Counted from the stretch's first letter, positions 1 through 11,174 are shown. The stretch: DNA of 42,257 bases from Alphaproteobacteria bacterium (GCA_030042035.1 JASIAN010000136.1:1-42257), one strand, 5' to 3'. Made by a program: numbers and translations. Notes: generated by a model from the letters alone, not told the origin.

Positions 1-13
1 AAACGTACCTCAT
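1..13 (-). CDS. Possible start of a leftward gene, cut by window edge
   Basis: An ATG reading leftward from position 13 opens with Met-Arg-Tyr-Val before the window ends. A GGAGG stretch (complement of 18-22) lies 4 bases upstream, which suggests a real ribosome binding site. It would be the next gene after the AI-2E permease on the same strand. Nothing can be said about function from four codons. Confidence 0.3.
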
Positions 14-144
14 GCTTCCTCCATCATGGCTTCCGGCATCGTCCGGCATCGAGGGTGGGGATGCGACGTCGGCCGCAGCAAAATCCCCCGGCCGCGCGCT
101 GTCAACAGCAACCTAAAGGCAGCCGAAACTGCTGGAAACGCGCC

Positions 145-1317
145 CTAGCGGCGGGTCCGGCGAGCGCCGGCGGTGCGCCGCGGCGGCGCCGCCGGCACGC
201 GGTCGGCGACCGGCTCCGGCGCGGTCCATTCCCGCCACAACGCAACGAGCGCCGCCATGACCGCCGGCCCGAGGAAGAGGCCGAGGATTCCCATCGTCTC
301 CAGCCCGCCGAGCAGCCCCAGCAGCACCAGCAAAAACGGCAGGCGCGCCGCACCGCCGATCAGCACTGGACGGATAAAATGATCGGCGACGAACAGGATC
401 GCGCTGCCCGACGCGATGACGACCGCCGCGCCGAGCGGGTTGCCCGCGCTGAACAGATAGAGCCCGGCGAGGCAGTAGGTCACAACGGCGCCGAACGGGA
501 TGATGGCGGCGACGGCGGTCGCGGCACCAACCAGCGTGGGGTATGGCAGGCCGACGAGAAAATAGACGACGCCGAGGAGCACGCCTTCGCCGATGCCGAC
601 CAGCACAAGCCCCGTCACGGTGCCATGCACGGCCGCAATCATGTGGCCGGCAATATGCTCGCCGCGCGGCCCGAGCAATCGGTCGCTGAGGCCGCGCAAC
701 TGTGCCGCCAGCCGCCTGCCGTCGCGGAATACAAAAAACAGCGTCAGCAACGTAAAGCCGAGAATGACGAGGCGCTGCACGATTTCGCCGCCGTAATGGC
801 GCGCCGAATAGGTCAGCGTGTGGACATCGATGTTGCCGAACATCTCCTGGGCCAGCAGCGGGTCGCTCAGGTGATCCTTCCACCAGCTCACCAGGGGGGT
901 GCCGACGAGCGGCAGGTCGCCCAGCCAAGCGGGCGGCGGGATGCCGTAATGACGCGCTTCGTTGACGAGCTGGATCACGACGTGCACTTCGTTTGCCAGC
1001 GCGATGCCGATCAGCACGAGCGGCCCGACGATGAGGATGCCGACCACCAGCGTCGCCAGCGCCGGTCCGAGGAGATGTTCGTGCTCGCCCGGCAACAGCT
1101 TGAGCAGACGGTCGTAAAGCGGCCACAGGGCGATCGCCAGCACCCCGGCCCACGCCAGCGCCGGCAGGAAATCGAACAGAATCCAGCCGCCAAACCCAAC
1201 AACCGCGACCGCCAGCGCGGTGCGGGCGGCGGTCTGCCAAGCCGACGAAGCTTCGTTCGGCGGCGCGGTCCCGACGGCGGTCGGCCGTGGCGGCGGATCG
1301 GACGAAAGCCGGTTCAT
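145..1317 (-). CDS. AI-2E family transporter (PerM/YdiK-like permease)
   Basis: This is a 390-residue polytopic inner-membrane protein. A short Pro/Ser-rich cytoplasmic N-terminus (about 1-30) is followed by two close hydrophobic segments (about 33-65) and another pair at about 84-108. A soluble stretch of about 120 residues separates these from a C-terminal block of further membrane segments (about 170-350). This is the usual arrangement of the AI-2E transporter family (PF01594), and the length is typical. Members are annotated as autoinducer-2 exporters, but most have other or unknown substrates, so AI-2 transport should not be assumed. The C-terminal 25 residues are Arg/Ala-rich. The gene is divergent from the cupin gene. 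Confidence 0.85.
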   Translation of the reverse strand: MNRLSSDPPPRPTAVGTAPPNEASSAWQTAARTALAVAVVGFGGWILFDFLPALAWAGVLAIALWPLYDRLLKLLPGEHEHLLGPALATLVVGILIVGPLVLIGIALANEVHVVIQLVNEARHYGIPPPAWLGDLPLVGTPLVSWWKDHLSDPLLAQEMFGNIDVHTLTYSARHYGGEIVQRLVILGFTLLTLFFVFRDGRRLAAQLRGLSDRLLGPRGEHIAGHMIAAVHGTVTGLVLVGIGEGVLLGVVYFLVGLPYPTLVGAATAVAAIIPFGAVVTYCLAGLYLFSAGNPLGAAVVIASGSAILFVADHFIRPVLIGGAARLPFLLVLLGLLGGLETMGILGLFLGPAVMAALVALWREWTAPEPVADRVPAAPPRRTAGARRTRR

Positions 1318-1423
1318 GTCTCTATGGCTGCCATCGGGTCCGCTTGCCTATGCGGGCGGCGCGCTTTACTGTCGAAAGCATCCGTCATGAGACTGCCCCA
1401 AAATGCCAAAAAGGGAGTCGGCT

Positions 1424-1927
1424 ATGGCATACACCCTCGAACAATTCTCGGCCGATTGTCATCGCATCCTCGCCGCCGATCCCGGGCCCGAGGGCCGCGG
1501 GAAGGTCTGCGAACTGGTGCAGAAGGCGTGCACCGACGCCGATTTCGTCCGCCGGCACCTGCCGGACGACGGGCCGGAGCGCAAGATCCTCTACGAGGAC
1601 CCGCAGCTCGGGTTCTGCATTCTCGGCCATGTCTATCACGGCGCCAAGCAGAGCGCACCGCACGACCATGGTCCGACCTGGGCGATCTACGGTCAGGCGC
1701 AGGGCGAGACGATCATGACCGATTGGTCGCTCGTGTCGCCGGCGAGCGAAACCCAGATCGGCAAGGTGAAGCACGTCCGCGACTACGCGCTGAAGCCCGG
1801 CGCCGCCTATGTCTACAACGAGGGCGACCTGCACTCGCCGCGGCGCGACGGCTCGACCAAGCTGATCCGCATCGAGGGCCGGAACGTCGAGACGATTCGC
1901 CGCTACCCGTACGAACGGGCGGCCTGA
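1424..1927 (+). CDS. Cupin-fold metalloprotein, cysteine-dioxygenase-like
   Basis: The product has 167 residues with a single cupin barrel. The first metal motif is His80-Asp-His82-Gly, followed by a Gly-Glu pair near 94-95. The second motif contributes His137 (Glu-Gly-Asp-Leu-His). The layout resembles cysteine-dioxygenase-type and related double-stranded beta-helix dioxygenases, but the substrate cannot be read. I chose the ATG at 1424 because AGGGAG sits about 7 bases upstream; an in-frame ATG at 1403 has no such site. It lies about 100 bases upstream of the amidohydrolase on the same strand, so a shared catabolic role is plausible but unproven. Confidence 0.7.
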   Translation: MAYTLEQFSADCHRILAADPGPEGRGKVCELVQKACTDADFVRRHLPDDGPERKILYEDPQLGFCILGHVYHGAKQSAPHDHGPTWAIYGQAQGETIMTDWSLVSPASETQIGKVKHVRDYALKPGAAYVYNEGDLHSPRRDGSTKLIRIEGRNVETIRRYPYERAA

Positions 1928-2027
1928 ACGGCGCCCGGCCGCTCCGCGCAGTCCCGGCTTGCGCTCGAACCGTGGGCCGCGGCTTTCGGCCGGACTGCGT
2001 GTAGTGTTCTGCTGAAGGGAGATTCCC

Positions 2028-2993
2028 ATGGCGCCGCGGCCGCAGGTCATCGCGCTTGAAGAGCATTATCTCGACGCCGAGGTGAAGCCGCACATGGCCG
2101 GCCCCGACGCGGCGGCCGGCGCCGGGCGGGTCGCGGCGCTGCTCGACGATGTCGGGCAGGGCCGCATCGCCGACATGGACGCGGCCGGTATCGACATCCA
2201 GGTCTTGTCGCACGGCGCGCCGTCGATCCAGAAGATTGCGGACGCGGCATTGGCGGTGCGCCTCGCGCAGGGCGCCAACGACCGCCTCGCCGAGACGGTG
2301 CGCGCCCATCCCGACCGTTTCGCGGCCTTCGCGATGCTGCCGACCGCAGACCCGAACGCCGCGGCCGACGAATTGGAGCGCGCGGTCACCCGGCTTGGCT
2401 TCAAGGGCGCGATGGTGCATGGGCTGGCGGGCGGCCGGTTTCTCGACGACCGCCGCTTCTGGCCGATTTTCGAGCGCGCCCAGGCGCTCGATGTGCCGCT
2501 TTATATGCACCCGGCGGTGCCGCACCCGGCGGTCATCGACACCTACTACAGGGAATACGCCGAGAAATTCCCCAACCTTCTGCGCGCTGCCTGGGGCTTT
2601 ACGGTCGAGACCGCGACCCAGGGCATCCGCCTCGTGTTGAGCGGCATCTTCGACCACTATCCACGGCTCAAGATCATCCTCGGCCATTTGGGCGAAGGTC
2701 TGCCGTTCTACCTGTGGCGCATCAATATGGCCTTGACCCGCGACGGCGCCGGGCCGAGTTGGTTTCGCGACGCGTTCTGCGAGCATTTCTGGGTCACGAC
2801 GAGCGGCTTTTTCTCCGATCCGGCGCTTCTCTGCTGCATGTTGGAATTGGGCGCCGACCGCATTCTGTTTTCGGTTGATTACCCGTTTGTCGAGAATGCG
2901 CCGGGCACGGCGTGGATGGAGCGGGCGCAACTGTCGGCCGAGGACAAGGCCAAGATCCTGAGCGGCAACGCCAAGCGCCTGTTGAAAATGTGA
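2028..2993 (+). CDS. Amidohydrolase-family decarboxylase (gamma-resorcylate/ACMSD type)
   Basis: The 321-residue TIM-barrel protein belongs to the amidohydrolase_2 family (PF04909). Its first strand carries Glu11-Glu-His13 instead of the hydrolase-type HxH, as in non-oxidative aromatic decarboxylases such as gamma-resorcylate and 2,3-dihydroxybenzoate decarboxylase. The other expected residues are present: His161 (MHPAVPHP), His220 (GHLGEGLPFY) and Asp284 (SVDYPF). The likely reaction is metal-dependent decarboxylation of a hydroxybenzoate or similar acid. The start is preceded by GAAGGGAG about 6 bases upstream. The alpha/beta hydrolase begins 10 bases after its stop, so the two are probably co-transcribed. 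Confidence 0.82.
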   Translation: MAPRPQVIALEEHYLDAEVKPHMAGPDAAAGAGRVAALLDDVGQGRIADMDAAGIDIQVLSHGAPSIQKIADAALAVRLAQGANDRLAETVRAHPDRFAAFAMLPTADPNAAADELERAVTRLGFKGAMVHGLAGGRFLDDRRFWPIFERAQALDVPLYMHPAVPHPAVIDTYYREYAEKFPNLLRAAWGFTVETATQGIRLVLSGIFDHYPRLKIILGHLGEGLPFYLWRINMALTRDGAGPSWFRDAFCEHFWVTTSGFFSDPALLCCMLELGADRILFSVDYPFVENAPGTAWMERAQLSAEDKAKILSGNAKRLLKM

Positions 2994-3003
2994 GCGGGCG
3001 GCC

Positions 3004-3855
3004 GTGCCGGACCTGCCGCGACTGCCGGAGCTCTCGTTTGCCGAAATCCCGGCTGGGTCGCGGCGACGCTATCGCGGCGACCGGTTCAGCTATATGGAAG
3101 CGGGGCCGCGCGACGCCCGCCCGGTGCTGCTGCTGCACGGCATCGGCGCCAACTCGCTGCACTGGCGCTTTCAGCTTGCGGCGCTGGCCGGGCGCTGGCG
3201 GCCGATCGCGTGGAACGCGCCGGGCTACATGCTCAGCGACAACCTCGCCGTCGAGATGCCGAGCGGCAAGGATTACGCCGACGCGCTCGCCGATTTTCTC
3301 GCGGCGCTCGGCATCGCCGCATTCGATGTCGTCGCCAATTCCTTCGGCACGCGCGTCGTGCAGGCGTTCGTCTGTCACCATCCAGGCCGTATCGGCCGTG
3401 CCGTCTTCACCGGCACCGCGATTGCGCACAACCTGTCGGCCGCGGAGCGCGAGCGCAGCATCGCGGCGCGCGCGGCGATGATCGCGTCGGGCGGCTGGGG
3501 CTTCGGCGAGCGGGTCCGGGCCTTACTCGGCTCGACCGCCTCGACCGCGACCGTCGCGCTTGTGCAACACGTGCTGCGCGCGACAAACCCGGAGGGGTTC
3601 ATGCAGGCGGCGCGCTACATCGCCGCCGGCGTCGCGGCGCCGCTCGGCGCCGGCCTCGCGCTGCCGCTCCTGTTGATCCAGGGCGAGGAAGACCGCGTCA
3701 CGCCGGCCGAGACGAACGCTGTAAAGCTGCTGAGCGCGGTACCGGATGCGCGTCTCGTCATCTTGCCCGGCATCGGCCATCTGCCGGAGGTCGAGGCGCC
3801 GACGCGGGTCAACGATCTGCTCGCCGCCCACCTCGCGGCGCCCAGCGCGCGCTAA
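3004..3855 (+). CDS. Alpha/beta hydrolase
   Basis: This is a 283-residue alpha/beta-hydrolase-fold protein. The oxyanion motif is His45-Gly46 (LLLHGIGAN). The nucleophile elbow is Ala-Asn-Ser113-Phe-Gly, the acid is Asp230 (GEEDRVTP) and the catalytic base is His259 (GIGHLPE). The order and length fit C-C bond hydrolases of ring-cleavage pathways (MhpC/BphD type) and also general esterases, so the substrate is open. Translation starts at GTG, 10 bases after the amidohydrolase stop, within a GC-rich purine stretch. The pairing with a decarboxylase suggests aromatic or carboxylic acid breakdown, which is inference. Confidence 0.82.
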   Translation: MPDLPRLPELSFAEIPAGSRRRYRGDRFSYMEAGPRDARPVLLLHGIGANSLHWRFQLAALAGRWRPIAWNAPGYMLSDNLAVEMPSGKDYADALADFLAALGIAAFDVVANSFGTRVVQAFVCHHPGRIGRAVFTGTAIAHNLSAAERERSIAARAAMIASGGWGFGERVRALLGSTASTATVALVQHVLRATNPEGFMQAARYIAAGVAAPLGAGLALPLLLIQGEEDRVTPAETNAVKLLSAVPDARLVILPGIGHLPEVEAPTRVNDLLAAHLAAPSAR

Positions 3856-3865
3856 TCCCCTCGGT

Positions 3866-4273
3866 TCAGGTATTGGCGCCGCCGTCTTCGGCCCGGTGTT
3901 CCTTGAAGACGCGCGAGGCGACCTGCAGGCATTCGCGGATGATCGGGACGCCGATATAGCCCGACAAGTGCAGCAGGGTTTCGGTCAGCTCCTCCTCGGT
4001 CCAGCCCTGGCGCAGCGCCATGTGCAGGTGCAAGGCCAGTTCCGGCTCGCGGCCGGTGCAGGTGTCGGAGACGACGCAGATGAGCGCCCGTGTCTTCAGA
4101 TCGAGGCCGGGGCGCGTCCATAGCGCGCCGAACACGTTCTCGATTGCGACATCGAGGAATTTTTGCATGACCGGATCGCTGTAGACGCCTTTGGCGGCGG
4201 CCTCGACCGCTTCGTCGCCCATCAGCTGCCGCCGCAGCGCCGCGCCTTTGCGATAGTTCTCGCTGTCCGGCAT
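3866..4273 (-). CDS. Carboxymuconolactone decarboxylase family protein
   Basis: The 135-residue all-helical protein matches the CMD family (PF02627). A central block contains Cys-Thr-Gly-Arg-Glu-Pro-Glu-Leu, then an Ala-Leu-His-Leu-His-Met segment, then Gly-Trp-Thr-Glu-Glu-Glu and a GYIGVP turn. This resembles gamma-carboxymuconolactone decarboxylase (PcaC) more than AhpD, because the AhpD CxxC pair is missing. It is encoded opposite to the preceding hydrolase, whose stop is 10 bases away, and divergent from pccB. No other protocatechuate-pathway gene is present, so a role as PcaC itself is uncertain. Confidence 0.82.
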   Translation of the reverse strand: MPDSENYRKGAALRRQLMGDEAVEAAAKGVYSDPVMQKFLDVAIENVFGALWTRPGLDLKTRALICVVSDTCTGREPELALHLHMALRQGWTEEELTETLLHLSGYIGVPIIRECLQVASRVFKEHRAEDGGANT

Positions 4274-4357
4274 CCCCTCTCTCCCGTCGTTCTACGCCAA
4301 GCGGCATCTTGCCGGCACGTGCTGGTCTTGTCGCCTCTTTGATGCTATCCCGCGGCC

Positions 4358-5890
4358 ATGGCCGACATTCTGCGCGCCCTCGACGAAAAACGCGCGGCCG
4401 CCCGCCTCGGCGGCGGCAAGCGCCGCATCGAGGCGCAGCATGCGCGCGGCAAACTGACCGCGCGCGAGCGCGTCGAACTGCTGCTCGACCCTGGGTCCTT
4501 CGAGGAATGGGATATGTTCGTCGAGCACCGCAGCAGCGAATTCGGCATGGCCGAACAGAAGGTGCCGGGCGATGGCGTCGTGACCGGCTACGGCATGGTC
4601 AACGACCGGCTGGTCTTTGTCTTCAGCCAGGATTTCACCGTGTTCGGCGGCTCGCTCAGCGAGGCGCATGCCGAGAAGATCTGCAAGATCATGGACCAGG
4701 CGATGCAGGTCGGCGCGCCGGTGATCGGCCTCAACGATAGCGGCGGCGCCCGCATCCAGGATGGCGTCGCCTCGCTCGCCGGCTATGCCGAGGTGTTCGA
4801 GCGCAACGTGCTGGCCTCGGGCGTCATCCCGCAGGTTTCGCTGATCATGGGGCCGTGCGCCGGCGGCGCTGTCTATTCGCCGGCGATGACCGACTTCATC
4901 TTCATGGTCAAGGACAGCTCCTACATGTTCGTGACCGGCCCCGATGTCGTGAAGACGGTCACGCACGAAACAGTCACGCACGAGGAATTAGGCGGCGCCG
5001 TCACTCACACGACCCGTTCCGGCGTCGCCGATCTCGCTTTCGACAACGATGTCGAGGCGCTGATCGAATTGCGGCGTTTCATCGATTTCCTGCCCGGCTC
5101 AAACCGCGCCGGCGCGAGGGTGCGCCCCTTTTGGGACCCGCGCGATCGGCGCGAACCGTCGCTCGACACGCTTGTCCCGGCCAATCCGAACAAACCCTAC
5201 GACATGAAGGAACTGATCCTCAAAGTCGTGGACGACGGCGATTTCTTCGAATTGCAGCCGAATTTCGCCGGCAACATCATCATCGGCTTTGCCCGCATCG
5301 AAGGCGCGACGATCGGCATCGTCGCCAACCAGCCGATGGTCCTCGCCGGCTGCCTCGATATCGACAGCGCGAGGAAGGCGGCGCGTTTCGTTCGCTTCTG
5401 CGACTGCTTCAACGTGCCCATCGTGACGTTTGTCGATGTCCCCGGCTTTCTGCCCGGCACGGCGCAGGAATATGGCGCGATCATCAAGCACGGCGCGAAG
5501 CTCCTGTTCGCCTTCGCCGAGGCGACGGTGCCGAAGGTAACGTTGATCACGAGGAAGGCCTATGGCGGCGCCTACGACGTGATGAGCTCGAAACACCTGC
5601 GGGGCGACGTCAATTTTGCCTGGCCCTCGGCTGAGATCGCGGTCATGGGGCCGCAAGGCGCGGTCGAGATCATCTTCCGCGCCGACTTGGGCGACAAGGC
5701 AAAGATCGCGGCGCGGGCCGAGGAATATCGCGAGAAATTCGCCAACCCGTTTGTCGCCGCCGGCCGCGGCTTCATCGACGACGTGATCGAGCCGGCCGCG
5801 ACCCGCCCGCGCCTTGCCCGCGCCCTCCACATGCTGCGCGGCAAGGAGTTGCAGAACCCGTGGAAGAAACACGACAACATCCCGCTGTGA
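4358..5890 (+). CDS. pccB: Propionyl-CoA carboxylase beta subunit (carboxyltransferase)
   Basis: The 510-residue protein contains both crotonase-like halves of a biotin-dependent carboxyltransferase. The N-terminal half includes [15 protein letters not shown] and [12 protein letters not shown]. The C-terminal half includes [32 protein letters not shown] and [11 protein letters not shown], which are very close to the PccB signature. It transfers carboxyl from carboxybiotin to propionyl-CoA (possibly also other short acyl-CoAs), giving methylmalonyl-CoA. Length is standard. The biotin-carrying alpha subunit follows 71 bases downstream, separated by a hairpin repeat. Methylmalonyl-CoA epimerase and mutase are not in the window. 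Confidence 0.93.
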   Translation: MADILRALDEKRAAARLGGGKRRIEAQHARGKLTARERVELLLDPGSFEEWDMFVEHRSSEFGMAEQKVPGDGVVTGYGMVNDRLVFVFSQDFTVFGGSLSEAHAEKICKIMDQAMQVGAPVIGLNDSGGARIQDGVASLAGYAEVFERNVLASGVIPQVSLIMGPCAGGAVYSPAMTDFIFMVKDSSYMFVTGPDVVKTVTHETVTHEELGGAVTHTTRSGVADLAFDNDVEALIELRRFIDFLPGSNRAGARVRPFWDPRDRREPSLDTLVPANPNKPYDMKELILKVVDDGDFFELQPNFAGNIIIGFARIEGATIGIVANQPMVLAGCLDIDSARKAARFVRFCDCFNVPIVTFVDVPGFLPGTAQEYGAIIKHGAKLLFAFAEATVPKVTLITRKAYGGAYDVMSSKHLRGDVNFAWPSAEIAVMGPQGAVEIIFRADLGDKAKIAARAEEYREKFANPFVAAGRGFIDDVIEPAATRPRLARALHMLRGKELQNPWKKHDNIPL

Positions 5891-5916
5891 CCAGCCTCAC
5901 CAGCCAACCTATTGAT

Positions 5917-5945
5917 GTCATGGCCGGGACAAGCCCGGCCATGAC
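5917..5945. repeat. Perfect 12-bp hairpin repeat between pccB and pccA
   Basis: Arms GTCATGGCCGGG (5917-5928) and CCCGGCCATGAC (5934-5945) are perfect reverse complements around the loop ACAAG. The element fills much of the 71-base gap between the two subunit genes. It looks like the short palindromic intergenic elements common in alphaproteobacterial genomes. There is no T-run after it, so it is not a classical terminator, but as RNA it could form a stable stem just upstream of pccA. Confidence 0.8.
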
Positions 5946-5961
5946 GATAGAAATTTGTCCA

Positions 5962-7938
<1,977 letters not shown>

Positions 7939-7955
7939 GGGCGAGGCGAGCAGCC

Positions 7956-8231
7956 GTGCGGAGTGTCAGGCTGCGCATCACCGGCCGGGTGCAGGGCGTC
8001 GGCTATCGCGCGTGGGCGATCGAGACGGCCGAGCGGCTGGGGTTGCGCGGCTGGGTGCGCAACCGCAGCGACGGCTCGGTCGAGGCGCTGGTGACGGGCG
8101 ACGGGGCGGCGGTCGCGGCGATGATCGCAGCCTGTCGCGACGGCCCGTTCGCGGCGCGGGTCGGCGGCGTTGCGGTCAGCGAGGCCGAGGATGACGGCAG
8201 CGCGGGGTTCCGCCCAAAGGCGACGGTGTGA
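7956..8231 (+). CDS. acyP: Acylphosphatase
   Basis: This 91-residue protein has the acylphosphatase signature near the N-terminus: the phosphate-binding loop [11 protein letters not shown] with its catalytic Arg, then [15 protein letters not shown], which contains the catalytic Asn. It hydrolyses carboxyl-phosphate bonds in the cytoplasm. Translation starts at GTG 17 bases after the pccA stop, preceded by GGGGCGAGGCGAG. Close spacing suggests read-through from pccBA. It converges on nusB, whose stop is 12 bases away. Confidence 0.9.
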   Translation: MRSVRLRITGRVQGVGYRAWAIETAERLGLRGWVRNRSDGSVEALVTGDGAAVAAMIAACRDGPFAARVGGVAVSEAEDDGSAGFRPKATV

Positions 8232-8243
8232 CCCGCCGCTAAG

Positions 8244-8738
8244 TCAGAGCTCGGCGGGGCGCAGCGTGCGGGCGAGGCGATCGAGCACGCCATTGGCAAG
8301 GATCGGCTCGCGGCCGTCAAAAAATGCGTCGGTGATCGCGACGTATTCGCTGAGCGTGACGCGCGGCGGAATATCGGGGCGATGCACCAGTTCGTAGGCG
8401 CCGGCTTCGAGGATCAGCCGCAGCAGCGTTTCGAGCCGGCTGAGCGGCCAGGCGTCGCTGAGCGCCGCTGAGATGCTTTCGTCGAGCCGCTCGCGGTCGG
8501 CGGTGACGCCGCGCACGATGTCGGCAAACAGCGCTTCGTCCGCCGCGCCATAGCGCTCGCCATCGATTTCGCGCCCCAGGCGATGATGGATGAACTCGCC
8601 GATCACCGAATCGACGCCGCGGCCGGGGTTCAGCTCCAGTTGATAGAGCGCCTGCACCGCGGCGAGGCGGGCGTTGCTGCGCCGTCGCGCGGCACCGCCC
8701 GGCCGCGGCTGACCATCGGCGGCCGGCGCGGCGGTCAT
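8244..8738 (-). CDS. nusB: Transcription antitermination protein NusB
   Basis: The 164-residue NusB-family protein starts with an Ala/Pro/Arg-rich tail of about 20 residues. The helical core follows: ARLAAVQALYQLELN, FADIVRGV, SRLETLLRLILEAGAYEL and the C-terminal SEYVAITDAFFDGREP-type segment. NusB binds the boxA RNA with NusE (S10) during rRNA antitermination. The start ATG overlaps the ribH stop by four bases (8735-8738). The order ribE-ribH-nusB is widely conserved in proteobacteria. The thiL gene that often follows nusB is absent here. Confidence 0.93.
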   Translation of the reverse strand: MTAAPAADGQPRPGGAARRRSNARLAAVQALYQLELNPGRGVDSVIGEFIHHRLGREIDGERYGAADEALFADIVRGVTADRERLDESISAALSDAWPLSRLETLLRLILEAGAYELVHRPDIPPRVTLSEYVAITDAFFDGREPILANGVLDRLARTLRPAEL

Positions 8739-9205
8739 GCGCCCGGTGCGGCGAAGCGGCGCTGCACTGCGACGAGCGCAAGACAGGCGCGCACCGCCTC
8801 GCCGCCCTTGTCGCGCCCGCCCCCACCGGGTCCCGCCGGCGCGGCGCGCACCAAGGCCTGCGCCTCGTTCTCGACGGTCAGGATGCCGTATCCGATCGCC
8901 AGCCCATCACGCACCGCCAGGTCCTGCAAGGAGCGCGCGGTCTCGGCGCAGATGTGGTCGTAATGCGTCGTCTCGCCGCGGATCACGCAGCCGAGCGCGA
9001 CATAGCCGTCGAATTTGCCGCCGGCAAGCCGCGCCGCCGCCGCGATCGCCGCCGGGATCTCGAAGGCGCCAGGCACCGAGACGCTCTCATGCGTCACCCC
9101 GGCACTGGCAGCGGCGCGCTCGGCCCCATCGCGCAGCAAGGCCGCGAGATGGGCGTAATAAGGCGCCTCGACAAACAGCAGATGCGGAGGTCGCGCCATA
9201 TTCAT
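8735..9205 (-). CDS. ribH: 6,7-dimethyl-8-ribityllumazine synthase
   Basis: The 156-residue lumazine synthase condenses 5-amino-6-ribitylaminouracil with 3,4-dihydroxybutanone 4-phosphate. Visible motifs are the substrate-binding VPGAFEIPAA, the GCVIRGET loop and the catalytic His region ETTHYDHI. After LTVENEAQAL comes a Gly/Pro-rich insertion of about 15 residues not usual in short RibH proteins, then the KGGEAVRACLAL helix. The start overlaps the ribE stop by four bases and the stop overlaps the nusB start by four bases, so the three are translationally coupled. Confidence 0.93.
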   Translation of the reverse strand: MNMARPPHLLFVEAPYYAHLAALLRDGAERAAASAGVTHESVSVPGAFEIPAAIAAAARLAGGKFDGYVALGCVIRGETTHYDHICAETARSLQDLAVRDGLAIGYGILTVENEAQALVRAAPAGPGGGGRDKGGEAVRACLALVAVQRRFAAPGA

Positions 9206-9822
9206 GATTGCTCCGACGTTTCCGACCGGGCGCCAAGGAGCCGCGCGAGGTAGCGCGCGATCGGGTCGATTTCGAGGTTCATGCGCTGGCCGGGCCGCGC
9301 TTCACCGAACCCTGTATGGGCAAGCGTGTACGGGATCAGATTGACGCCGAACGAGGCCGCCGCGACCTCGTTGACGGTGAGGCTGACGCCATCGAGCGCG
9401 ACCGAGCCTTTACTGGCGATATACGGCATCAACTCCGCCGGCGCCGCGATGACGAGCCGCACCGAATCCCCTTCCGGCCGGCGATCGAGCAGCCGCGCCA
9501 CGCCGTCGACATGGCCCGCGACGATGTGGCCACCCAATTCGTCGCCGACTTTGAGCGCCCGTTCGAGGTTGACCGGCGTTCCTTCGACCCAGTCGCTAAG
9601 CGTCGAGCGCGCCAGCGTCTCCGCCGACGCTTCGACGGCAAACGCGCCGCTCTCCACTGCGACAACCGTCAGACAGACGCCGGAACAGGCGATCGAGGCG
9701 CCGAGTGGGATCGCCGCGCAATCGTAGGCGGTCGCGATCGTCAGGGCGAGGCTGCCCTCGGCGTCGCGGCCGCGGTGCAGCCGCCGCACCCGCCCGACAT
9801 CGGTGACGATTCCAGTGAACAT
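9202..9822 (-). CDS. ribE: Riboflavin synthase, alpha chain
   Basis: The product has 206 residues in two homologous barrel halves: MFTGIVTDVGRV at the N-terminus with a first GxxIACSGVCLTVV motif, and a second half beginning GHIVAGHVDGVA with SVALDGVSLTVN. It dismutates two lumazines to riboflavin and the pyrimidinedione substrate of RibH. It begins a four-base-overlap chain ribE-ribH-nusB and lies 94 bases downstream of hemA on the same strand. I looked for an FMN riboswitch in that gap and saw none. Confidence 0.93.
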   Translation of the reverse strand: MFTGIVTDVGRVRRLHRGRDAEGSLALTIATAYDCAAIPLGASIACSGVCLTVVAVESGAFAVEASAETLARSTLSDWVEGTPVNLERALKVGDELGGHIVAGHVDGVARLLDRRPEGDSVRLVIAAPAELMPYIASKGSVALDGVSLTVNEVAAASFGVNLIPYTLAHTGFGEARPGQRMNLEIDPIARYLARLLGARSETSEQS

Positions 9823-9916
9823 GACGCAAGGCTAAGGGGCGCCGAGGCGCTTGGCCAGCGTGTTTCGCGCATGGCCCGCCGCATGCCGGCACCAACCTCG
9901 GCGCTGAACCGCTCGA

Positions 9917-11122
9917 TTACGCCGCCCGCCGCAACTGGAGATCGCGCCAGACGGCATCGAGCGCGGCGACAAGCGCGTCGATATCGGCATCGCTGTGCAA
10001 CGGCGTCGGCGTAATGCGCAGCCGCTCGGTGCCGCGCGGCACCGTCGGATAATTGATCGGCTGCACATAGATCGCGTGCTCGCGCAACAACAGGTCGGAG
10101 GCAGCGCGGCACATCGCGGCATCGCCGACCGTGACCGGCACGATGTGGCTGTCGTTCGGCATGACCGGCAGTCTGGCCTCGGCGAGGCGGCGCTTTGTGA
10201 CCGCGACCCGCTCCTGATGGGTGGCGCGCTCGGCCCCGCTTTCTCGCAGATGCCGCACCGCGGCCAGCGCCCCAGCCGCGAGCAGCGGCGGCATCGCGCT
10301 GGTGAAGATGAACCCCGGCGCATGACCGCGCAGGAAATCGACCATCAGCGCCGATCCCGCGACATAGCCGCCCATGACGCCGAATGCCTTCGCCAGCGTG
10401 CCCTGGATCACGGTGAGGCGCTGCGAGACGCCGTCGCGTTCGGCGATGCCGCCGCCATGCGTGCCGTAAAGGCCGACGGCGTGCACTTCGTCGAGATAGG
10501 TCATCGCGCCGAAGCGGTCGGCGACATCGCACAATTCGCCGATCGGCGCGATATCGCCGTCCATCGAATAGACCGATTCGAAGCACACGAGCTTTGGCCG
10601 GTCTTCCGGGATGCCGGCCAAAAGCTCGGCCAGATGCTGCGTGTCGTTATGGCGGAAGATGACGCGCTCGGCGCGGCTGTTGCGGATGCCGGCGATCATC
10701 GAGGCGTGGTTCATCGCATCCGACAGCACGACCATGCCGGGCATGCTGCCCGCGAGCGTCGACAGCGCCGCCTCATTCGCGACAAACCCCGACGTGAACA
10801 CCAGCGCCGCCTCGCGGTCATGCAGGGCCGCCAGTTCGCGCTCCAGCAGCACGTGCGCGTGGCTCGTACCGGAGATGTTGCGCGTGCCACCGGCGCCAGC
10901 GCCGGAGCCGCGCAGTTCCGCCTGCATCGCCGCCAGCACTTTGGGATGCTGCCCCATGCCGAGATAGTCGTTCGAGCACCACACCGTCACTTCGCTGCCG
11001 ATGCGGTGGTCGAAGGCGCGCGGAAACCAGCCGCAGCGCCGCTCCAAATCGGCAAAGATGCGATAGCGCCCCTCGGCATGCAGCGCGTCGACGCGCGCCT
11101 TGAAGAAATTATCGAAGTTCAT
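9917..11122 (-). CDS. hemA: 5-aminolevulinate synthase
   Basis: The 401-residue PLP enzyme makes 5-aminolevulinate from glycine and succinyl-CoA, the first step of haem synthesis by the C4 (Shemin) route typical of alphaproteobacteria. It begins [15 protein letters not shown]. It has the glycine-rich [15 protein letters not shown] stretch, [12 protein letters not shown] and the PLP lysine at Lys245 in [12 protein letters not shown]. Length and order match other bacterial ALA synthases. It follows the lipoprotein gene by 52 bases on the same strand. I see no FNR-type site just upstream, although hemA genes are often oxygen-regulated. Confidence 0.95.
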   Translation of the reverse strand: MNFDNFFKARVDALHAEGRYRIFADLERRCGWFPRAFDHRIGSEVTVWCSNDYLGMGQHPKVLAAMQAELRGSGAGAGGTRNISGTSHAHVLLERELAALHDREAALVFTSGFVANEAALSTLAGSMPGMVVLSDAMNHASMIAGIRNSRAERVIFRHNDTQHLAELLAGIPEDRPKLVCFESVYSMDGDIAPIGELCDVADRFGAMTYLDEVHAVGLYGTHGGGIAERDGVSQRLTVIQGTLAKAFGVMGGYVAGSALMVDFLRGHAPGFIFTSAMPPLLAAGALAAVRHLRESGAERATHQERVAVTKRRLAEARLPVMPNDSHIVPVTVGDAAMCRAASDLLLREHAIYVQPINYPTVPRGTERLRITPTPLHSDADIDALVAALDAVWRDLQLRRAA

Positions 11123-11174
11123 GGCGTCGCCGTAACCGCAAGTTTGATCATCCTAGCATCCCCCCGTCTTCGCG

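Noticed and set aside
55-2004. Very long rightward open frame of 649 codons
   Set aside because: It is antisense to the AI-2E permease and overlaps the cupin gene; its translation is low-complexity Arg/Gln/Asp, typical of a GC-rich shadow frame.
9823-9916. Possible FMN riboswitch ahead of ribE
   Set aside because: The conserved AGGG/GGTGAAA-type cores of the RFN element are not present in the gap or just upstream.
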